Source: Candidatus Aegiribacteria sp.
Lineage (GTDB): Bacteria > Fermentibacterota > Fermentibacteria > Fermentibacterales > JCC-6
Direction: 5' to 3'
Assembly: GCA_030600975.1 (NCBI GenBank)
Contig: JAUVUL010000009.1
Span: 1 to 12,062, forward strand
Length of the DNA: 12,062 nt
This document shows, piece by piece, positions 7,164-12,062 of this stretch. Within the stretch, counting starts at the first letter, position 1. Every line of letters begins with the position of its first letter. Under the pieces are notes generated by a model that was given only the letters and a program-made list of their open reading frames with translations, was not told the origin of the DNA and did not search any database. A program made the translations under genes and the position numbers.

Positions 7164-8093
7164 TCATTGCTCCTGACTGGTATCTGGAAAGCTGAAATCA
7201 TACTGCAGATATTCATTTACTATCGGCAGTCTTAGACTTCCAGTATCCTGCTGCTCAATGGAAACGTAGTATTCAGCGCCAGATTCATCTGTTGCCAGCA
7301 CCGAATAGTATCCCGGATTCAGATTCGCAACTATGTGTGCCCCGGGTTGAAGGGCGATGCTCGAAAGGTAAATACCATCCGAACCATTCTGAGGTATTAT
7401 CTGCAGTTCTGTGATCACAGCCATTGGCAGACAGTTTTCTATAAAGAGCGATCCGCTGCCATTTCCTGTTATGCCAACTGGTGGTACAGGATCGACAATC
7501 ATGCTGCTAACTATGGACACCATACAGCTGTCATCGGGGACGATGATACTATCCACAGTGTACAGTCTATCGATCTGATCTACAGCTTTAACCGAATAGA
7601 TGCCTTTATCAAGCCAGATCATAATGCTGTTCCCCGGGAATACTCTAAAGTCATCTATTATGATATTCTCATCAAGCCGAATTGAAGAGAGTATGAATGT
7701 ATCCAGCGCAAATCCGTTAAGTGAATTAGACAGGTTCAGCAGGTGATGCCCATAATCAACATTCGGTCTTCCGAATGTAATGTACTCCAGGTCAACCGTA
7801 ATCGTATCGGGTGCGCTTTTTTTATAGAATCCCGCGATACCATAGGAGTTTCCCAATTCATCGAACGCGAGGATATTGCATTTGCCCGACGGTAGAGAAA
7901 AAGTAATAGACGAATCTGGCGGGAGAGTTGCTGGTATCCTGTTATCATCTTTATCTGTATTACCTGATTCCCAAATATACAGACTGACTATGTCCAGTCC
8001 AGAAATACTATTGATAGCTGTAAAGTCGTGCAGCTGTTCTTCGAGTACCGGAAACATCAATTGGAATGTTAACACAACCGATAAACAAATCAT
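7164..8093 (-). CDS. Secreted/anchored protein with three degenerate tandem beta-rich domains
   Basis: 309 aa, not recognised as a named family. Residues 2-16 form a hydrophobic stretch that could be a signal peptide or anchor, although it lacks a basic N-region. The rest is three degenerate repeats of about 80-95 residues (about 24-105, 117-200, 216-300). Each has the pattern hydrophobic strand, L-x-P-G/S, a strand, then G-x-Y-(S/N)-(V/I)-x-A-x-D-x-x-G/D-x-x-Y. Clear copies are GKCNILAFDELGNSY (70-84), KGIYSVKAVDQIDRLY (163-178) and PGYYSVLATDESGAEY (260-275). This predicts three small beta-sandwich modules acting outside the cytoplasm. It sits between a flippase-like gene and a GT-C enzyme, to which it is directly joined. 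The start at 8093 has AGGA 10 nt upstream. An ATG at 8116 in another frame encodes MKHRNLKK and stops across this start. Confidence 0.65.
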   Translation of the reverse strand: MICLSVVLTFQLMFPVLEEQLHDFTAINSISGLDIVSLYIWESGNTDKDDNRIPATLPPDSSITFSLPSGKCNILAFDELGNSYGIAGFYKKSAPDTITVDLEYITFGRPNVDYGHHLLNLSNSLNGFALDTFILSSIRLDENIIIDDFRVFPGNSIMIWLDKGIYSVKAVDQIDRLYTVDSIIVPDDSCMVSIVSSMIVDPVPPVGITGNGSGSLFIENCLPMAVITELQIIPQNGSDGIYLSSIALQPGAHIVANLNPGYYSVLATDESGAEYYVSIEQQDTGSLRLPIVNEYLQYDFSFPDTSQEQ

Positions 8094-8238
8094 TTCTTCA
8101 AATTCCTGTGTTTCATTTGCTCAAATTTGCAAATCTTATAGCTATCCATATATATGACAGGATTAAGAACATTGCTAGGTTTTGTGTTAAAATGTATTTG
8201 TCTAAGCAGAGCTGACCATCTGATAAGTGTTTCTATTA

Positions 8239-9171
8239 TCAATCCGGTGAATGATCTGTCTGGGGCTGAAGCTTCTTCTGTGATTTCTTATGTACGATCC
8301 AACCTACAATAAAGATGAAAATTTCTCCGACCAGGAACCATAGCCTGGAAGCGACCGCAATAGCTGCAGACTCCGCAATGGGAATTCCTGTTAAAGTGAG
8401 ATAGCTGACTATCGCTCCTTCACGCGCGCCAAGACCGCCCGGGAAAATGATAGCCATTATGCCCAGAGTGGCTGACAGAGGAAATCCCAGCCCAACGCTA
8501 AATGGAATATCAATTGTTGTAAGACTCACGATAAGCAGATAGAATCCAATTGAAAAAAGTGTCCAGTACAAAACGAACCAGGGTATTATTGAAAGCGTGG
8601 ATTTTATGTCAAGACTCGGGATCTTCATATTTTTTTTTAGTACAGAAGTAATCAATCTCTCTGAAATATCGTGTGCTACTCTGCTGAAAATGACAACACT
8701 AAGTCCCAGCCATATGAGTAGAATAAACCACCCGCGGAGATGCAGTCCATCCAGAAGTAAAAGACCAATTGATCCAATAGACAATCCGACCCAGAGCGTG
8801 ATGAATTGTGAATTCAAAGATATTGCTGATAAGTTACCGAGCGAATATTGTTTATTCTTTGCTATATAAGCAGCTTTACCCACAATTACCCATACCTTAC
8901 CAGGAATATATTTACTGAATATGGATAAACCCACTCCAGCAAGACATTCACTCCAATCAACAGCATAACCGGATTTCTTGAGAATATGTTTCCAGGCAAC
9001 GGCACCGGTAATAAAACCAGCAAATAGAAATAGAAAAGAGGCTGACATAGCAGGGAAAGAGACAATTGTGGGAACTTTGAGATAGTCTGCTTTGTAAAGT
9101 GCTACTGCCAGAAAAGCTAAAGAGATGTAAATTAAGTATTTGAACAAGGTTTTCGTTTTAGCAACACACAT
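8239..9171 (-). CDS. AglD/UPF0104-family flippase-like membrane protein
   Basis: 310-aa protein with about eight membrane segments, of the lysylphosphatidylglycerol-synthase TM-region superfamily (PF03706; AglD/UPF0104). Family motifs are visible: SKYIPGKVW (86-94), FPGGLGAREG (243-252) and AVASRLWFLVGE (272-283). The protein has only the membrane module, with no C-terminal aminoacyltransferase domain, so it is not a full MprF enzyme. Stand-alone members are commonly found beside glycosyltransferases and are implicated in lipid-linked sugar metabolism or transport; the exact reaction is uncertain. Here it lies in a surface-glycan cluster with GT2 and GT-C enzymes, which supports handling of a polyprenyl-linked sugar. 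The start at 9171 is supported by AAGGAAA about 5 nt upstream. The tail (after residue 295) is basic and polar, likely cytoplasmic. Confidence 0.82.
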   Translation of the reverse strand: MCVAKTKTLFKYLIYISLAFLAVALYKADYLKVPTIVSFPAMSASFLFLFAGFITGAVAWKHILKKSGYAVDWSECLAGVGLSIFSKYIPGKVWVIVGKAAYIAKNKQYSLGNLSAISLNSQFITLWVGLSIGSIGLLLLDGLHLRGWFILLIWLGLSVVIFSRVAHDISERLITSVLKKNMKIPSLDIKSTLSIIPWFVLYWTLFSIGFYLLIVSLTTIDIPFSVGLGFPLSATLGIMAIIFPGGLGAREGAIVSYLTLTGIPIAESAAIAVASRLWFLVGEIFIFIVGWIVHKKSQKKLQPQTDHSPD

Positions 9172-9210
9172 ATTTTCCTTTATTGCATCTCAGACTCAGG
9201 TCAATGCTCA

Positions 9211-9239
9211 ATTATTTATAAAATTTATCATGTAATCAA
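9211..9239 (-). promoter_or_regulatory. Possible sigma-70-type promoter before the flippase gene
   Basis: On the minus strand TTGATT (9239-9234) and AATAAT (9216-9211) are separated by 17 nt in an AT-rich 104-bp gap, 40 bp before the ATG at 9171. The -10 matches TATAAT at five of six positions and the -35 matches TTGACA at four of six. In AT-rich DNA such matches arise by chance, so this is only a candidate internal promoter that would split the cluster into two transcription units. Confidence 0.3.
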
Positions 9240-9275
9240 ACATTACTTCTATCCGGATTCGTTTGATTTCGTGTT

Positions 9276-9893
9276 TTAATCACTTGCTGTAACGGAAATA
9301 GATTCACCAAACCATTTGTTAACGATCTCTTGAAGTAAATTTGTTGAGAACAGATCACTCATATTAACTTGATGATAATTCATACTGCGAGAGTAGTGTT
9401 CGAAGAAATATTCATTCTTAATATTTGCTACTTCCCTGTATTTGTTCAGTATATTGTTGTTAACAATATTCTCAAACGGCCAGATACCCGGCTGCCATAA
9501 TGGTATGATATTATGGGCAATTAAACTTTTTAGACGACATCGAGAGAACGAATACATAGATTGAGCAAAAGAATCAGGATCACGTACAATATGAACTAGA
9601 CAAACCTCTGAGGATTCTATGAATTCTTTTGGGATTATCATGGATGTCAAAGGATCAGTTGAAATGAAAAGATTTCCTTCCTGATATTTAGAAATTATAC
9701 ATGTATATAGATATTTCTTCATCCTATTTGAATCATTCCAGTAATACATAATATTTCCCAGAACATTTGCTAATCTTGAGAATTTCATTTGATGAACAAC
9801 TGCATACTTGTGATTAGGGAGTTTGTCTTTAAGTATCTCACTGATTCTAGTTGTTCCACATCTACCAGTCGAGATGAAAATTAGCTTTTTCAT
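9276..9893 (-). CDS. Small sulfotransferase-like protein
   Basis: 205-aa P-loop protein resembling PAPS-dependent sulfotransferases. The 5'-phosphosulfate loop is at the very N-terminus, STGRCGTTRISEIL (8-21). The second signature, VHIVRDPDSFAQSMYSF (100-116), contains Arg104 and Ser112, the positions that usually bind the 3'-phosphate of PAPS. The protein is shorter than most family members (250-300 aa), and its middle section is not similar to anything I can name. It probably adds sulfate to a sugar of the surface glycan made by this cluster. The start at 9893 is preferred: MKKLIFISTGRCGTT is a typical N-terminus and GGAA lies upstream. A longer form would need a TTG start at 9923. The gene is visibly AT-rich relative to its neighbours. 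Confidence 0.7.
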   Translation of the reverse strand: MKKLIFISTGRCGTTRISEILKDKLPNHKYAVVHQMKFSRLANVLGNIMYYWNDSNRMKKYLYTCIISKYQEGNLFISTDPLTSMIIPKEFIESSEVCLVHIVRDPDSFAQSMYSFSRCRLKSLIAHNIIPLWQPGIWPFENIVNNNILNKYREVANIKNEYFFEHYSRSMNYHQVNMSDLFSTNLLQEIVNKWFGESISVTASD

Positions 9894-9930
9894 CTTTTTT
9901 CCGGTTCGATATTCAAGTGCCAATATTCAT

Positions 9931-10695
9931 TCATTTGCAAAGAGAAATTCCCAACTTAATACGATTAATCAGCCAGTCGGATAAATAGCTTCCAAACCAT
10001 TCTGCATTACTGTCAGCCCAACGATTTGGATGAGATGAAATACACACAGATGATTTTGTCTTGGAAAATAGAAGTGAAATCAGTTCATCGGTTTTATCTA
10101 TTTCGAATGAATCATCCTGCTTAACGTGGTCTCGAATATTGTATTTCTTGCTATCCCATGTACGACCAGTATCACAGAAGTATTGCACCTTATCGTAGTC
10201 AATTGAAAGATAAGCTTCACCTATCAGGTCAAGATCTGTGAAATCGTATTTACTCCAGAGTTCCCGGTTATCCCATTTCGAAAATGGCTTTCCGTGCATA
10301 CTGATCGTGTTAACTTCACAGATTTTTCTGAATTCCGCTAATTCGTTCTTGAAAACTTCAATTGCCTTTTCGAAATTTCCATTCGTTTTTGATAGTGTTT
10401 CGTAATGATATCCGATTTCGTGCCCCATCGAAGCAATATTCTTTATAATGTCCGATTTAAAGACATTTCTTGTGTACCTGAAATAGTACGTAGATGCTAA
10501 TCCTAACCTATTTTCCAGTCGAGCCATTTTTTGAGCATTACCAGGATTTCTATCAACATCGTGTCTCAGAATGGCATAATCTGAAATCGGGTTTGTGGTT
10601 TGGAGATATTTCCTAACGGTCATGATCTCATATCCCGCATCAATAACGGCCTGACATATTTTTTTATATTTATCCAGAGTGAAATCGAGATTCAT
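9931..10695 (-). CDS. Polysaccharide deacetylase-like (CE4/NodB-fold) protein
   Basis: 254-aa protein of the NodB-homology/polysaccharide-deacetylase superfamily. The metal-binding first motif appears as RHDVDRNPGNA, with His45, Asp46 and Asp48. The second is MGHEIGYHYE, with His92 and His97. Later histidines occur in MHGKP (His134) and SHPNRW (His222), suitable for the catalytic pocket. There is no signal peptide, so it would act in the cytoplasm on a nucleotide- or lipid-linked sugar, or on another substrate, and not on mature peptidoglycan. HDVD variants of this kind are frequent in polysaccharide gene clusters. The ATG follows the stop of the acyltransferase gene after one base (ATGATATG), implying translational coupling. 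Exact substrate unknown; base composition is AT-rich like the sulfotransferase. Confidence 0.75.
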   Translation of the reverse strand: MNLDFTLDKYKKICQAVIDAGYEIMTVRKYLQTTNPISDYAILRHDVDRNPGNAQKMARLENRLGLASTYYFRYTRNVFKSDIIKNIASMGHEIGYHYETLSKTNGNFEKAIEVFKNELAEFRKICEVNTISMHGKPFSKWDNRELWSKYDFTDLDLIGEAYLSIDYDKVQYFCDTGRTWDSKKYNIRDHVKQDDSFEIDKTDELISLLFSKTKSSVCISSHPNRWADSNAEWFGSYLSDWLINRIKLGISLCK

Positions 10696-10696
10696 A

Positions 10697-11311
10697 TCAT
10701 TGATTTTCCGAGCGTCCGGGAATACTCAATTCTGTATTTTCTGCAAATTCCACTCGTTCCCAGATTTTCTTTGCCGGGTTGCCAATAACGATTTCCCAGT
10801 CATCGACGTCTTGCGTAACGACGCTTCCCGCTCCAATTATTGCACCTTGGCCAATTTTTCTTACGTTTGGCAATATGATTGCCCTTGAACCAATCCAGGA
10901 ATCCGCGCCGATTTCCAGTGAGGTATATCGGATATTCTGCTTACTCCTGAGTTCGCGGCTCAGAGCAATATGATTATGCGTACAAATCAGGGCCTCAGGT
11001 GAAATCGTGACTTCATTTCCTATTGTAACACCACCAGAGAAATCAATGAAAACATTTTTCAGAATGGATACATTATCACCGATAACAAGAGTTTTTTTAA
11101 TAGCATGGTGGCTTTCAAAATACACTCCGTGTACAATCGTGGTATTTCGACCGATTTCAAAGAACATACGGAGAATCATCACTTTCAGTGCATTGATACC
11201 CGGGATACTGAACACTCGGGGAGAGAGGAGCATCTGAACGAATCGTCGAATGAACTCCAGGAAAGCCCAACGATAGTAATGCTTAGGATTTTCTTTAGAT
11301 GCGGTCGGCAT
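10697..11311 (-). CDS. Hexapeptide-repeat (left-handed beta-helix) acyltransferase
   Basis: 204-aa acetyl/acyltransferase of the LbH (WbbJ/maltose acetyltransferase-like) superfamily. About residues 55-185 show imperfect hexapeptide repeats with I/V-G-x-x-x turns, for example [44 protein letters not shown] and [17 protein letters not shown], closing with GNPAKKI. The conserved loop THNH (111-114) supplies the usual catalytic histidine. The N-terminal 50 residues are amphipathic or hydrophobic, as in membrane-associated capsule and O-antigen acetyltransferases. It probably O-acetylates a sugar of the surface glycan using acetyl-CoA in the cytoplasm. It lies 28 bp after the GT2 gene and one base before the deacetylase-like gene, so it is cotranscribed with both. 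No strong ribosome-binding site is visible; GTGAG about 13 nt upstream is the best candidate. Confidence 0.85.
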   Translation of the reverse strand: MPTASKENPKHYYRWAFLEFIRRFVQMLLSPRVFSIPGINALKVMILRMFFEIGRNTTIVHGVYFESHHAIKKTLVIGDNVSILKNVFIDFSGGVTIGNEVTISPEALICTHNHIALSRELRSKQNIRYTSLEIGADSWIGSRAIILPNVRKIGQGAIIGAGSVVTQDVDDWEIVIGNPAKKIWERVEFAENTELSIPGRSENQ

Positions 11312-11339
11312 AATTATTACATCTCACCATGATGACGCA

Positions 11340-12062
11340 TTAGTTTCCCTTCAGCTCACGATTGGCTTCCATATCGAATAGCATGGCGAAGAGGATAGAC
11401 TGCATTGCCATGATGGTGCAGAAAAGGATAGCCAGAGCGGTCATTGGCGGCGCAAAGCCCTGGGAGATCCATTGAACAACAAGTCGGATAATAAGAGGGA
11501 TATCCACCAGTATAAGAACAAAACCTAAAGTGTAAAAAAAGATCAACGGGTGAAAATCACGGATAATATACTTCTGTATCATCCGACGGGAAAACAGCCG
11601 TATGAGAAGAAGAGGTAAAGAAAAGAGGACTTTCGTTATTTTGATGCCGCTCTTTTCTCCGATATCGTAAACAGGTTTGATAGGCACGTCCATCACACGC
11701 ATGTTGTAGATATTGCAGGTTACGAGGAAATCGTTCGGCATGCCGTATCGGGGATAAATATCGCAAAGGGGCAGCATATGAAGCGCTTTACGATTCAGAG
11801 CTGTGTATCCGGTCTGGGAATCAGTAACATGCCAGTACCCGGAGGCTATTTTCGTAAGCAGAGTGAGTGCGGAATTGCCGAGGTACCGAACACGCGGGAT
11901 TTTCTTCCAGGCTTCTCCTGTAATAAGACGATTACCCTTGGTATAATCGACACGGTCTTCCACCACGGGATCAAGCAATCCGGGCATGTCATCCGGGTCC
12001 ATCTGGCCATCACCAGCCATTACTACGGCTATATCGATATCGTTCTCTCTGCACCATATGTA
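11340..12062 (-). CDS. Family 2 glycosyltransferase with C-terminal membrane anchor (5' end outside window)
   Basis: The reading frame is open to the window edge, so only the C-terminal 240 residues are seen; the start lies beyond 12062. The segment AVVMAGDGQMDPDDMP is the conserved GT2 DxD-region of the DPM1/polyisoprenyl-phosphate glycosyltransferase type. It is followed by the acceptor-side motif region DSQTGYTALNRKAL and a basic stretch. Two hydrophobic segments near the C-terminus (HPLIFFYTLGFVLILVDIPL and ALAILFCTIMAMQSILFAML) anchor the enzyme in the inner membrane. Such enzymes load a sugar onto undecaprenyl phosphate, the donor used by GT-C enzymes. This fits the GT-C gene at the other end of the cluster, though that link is inference. 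The ATG at 12020 is an internal methionine. Confidence 0.85.
   Translation of the reverse strand, partial: YIWCRENDIDIAVVMAGDGQMDPDDMPGLLDPVVEDRVDYTKGNRLITGEAWKKIPRVRYLGNSALTLLTKIASGYWHVTDSQTGYTALNRKALHMLPLCDIYPRYGMPNDFLVTCNIYNMRVMDVPIKPVYDIGEKSGIKITKVLFSLPLLLIRLFSRRMIQKYIIRDFHPLIFFYTLGFVLILVDIPLIIRLVVQWISQGFAPPMTALAILFCTIMAMQSILFAMLFDMEANRELKGN

Noticed and set aside
8221..8241. TGATAA-N9-TTATCA inverted repeat at the end of the flippase gene
   Set aside because: AT-rich stem without a following T-run on the minus strand; too weak for a terminator.
9894..9923. TTG start giving ten more residues on the sulfotransferase-like protein
   Set aside because: The ATG at 9893 starts directly before the P-loop strand, as is usual in the family, and has a purine-rich site upstream. 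The extension has no visible support.

Overview
The window looks like a metagenome-derived piece of an uncultured, moderately AT-leaning diderm bacterium. It carries the sigma-54-dependent type IV pilus regulatory pair PilS/PilR next to pilin and PilC, plus an envelope-glycan gene cluster. The pilin and the pilC-pilS-pilR-pilA order fit a deltaproteobacterial- or FCB-type lineage better than a Pseudomonas-type one. The phylum cannot be settled from the sequence alone.

Left part, + strand (71-5265). The window opens with a perfect 142-bp palindrome whose right arm is the last codons of pilC; this is most likely a contig-end fold-back artefact. Then come pilS (membrane histidine kinase), pilR (sigma-54 enhancer-binding response regulator) and a DUF2723-type membrane glycosyltransferase, which overlaps the pilR stop codon by 4 nt. 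A 210-bp regulatory gap follows, with a well-formed -24/-12 promoter and a perfect inverted repeat, then pilA with an extremely short prepilin leader, then an intrinsic terminator. PilS phosphorylates PilR, and PilR with sigma-54 RNA polymerase probably drives pilA from the promoter at 4761. The glycosyltransferase lying between regulator and pilin is a candidate pilin-modifying enzyme.

Right part, - strand (5286-12062, convergent with pilA). Read in transcription order the genes are: a GT2 glycosyltransferase (cut by the window end), a hexapeptide-repeat acyltransferase, a polysaccharide-deacetylase-like protein, a small sulfotransferase-like protein, an AglD/UPF0104 flippase-like membrane protein, a secreted or anchored protein with three degenerate tandem beta-rich domains, and a large GT-C-type membrane glycosyltransferase. 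Spacing is tight (0 to about 145 nt), so this is probably one or two operons for making, modifying and exporting a cell-surface glycan. The deacetylase/sulfotransferase stretch is visibly more AT-rich than its surroundings, as is common in laterally exchanged surface-polysaccharide genes.

No tRNA, rRNA, CRISPR array, insertion sequence or toxin-antitoxin module was seen. No gene-free stretch exceeds 300 bases; the longest is 4631-4840, upstream of pilA.
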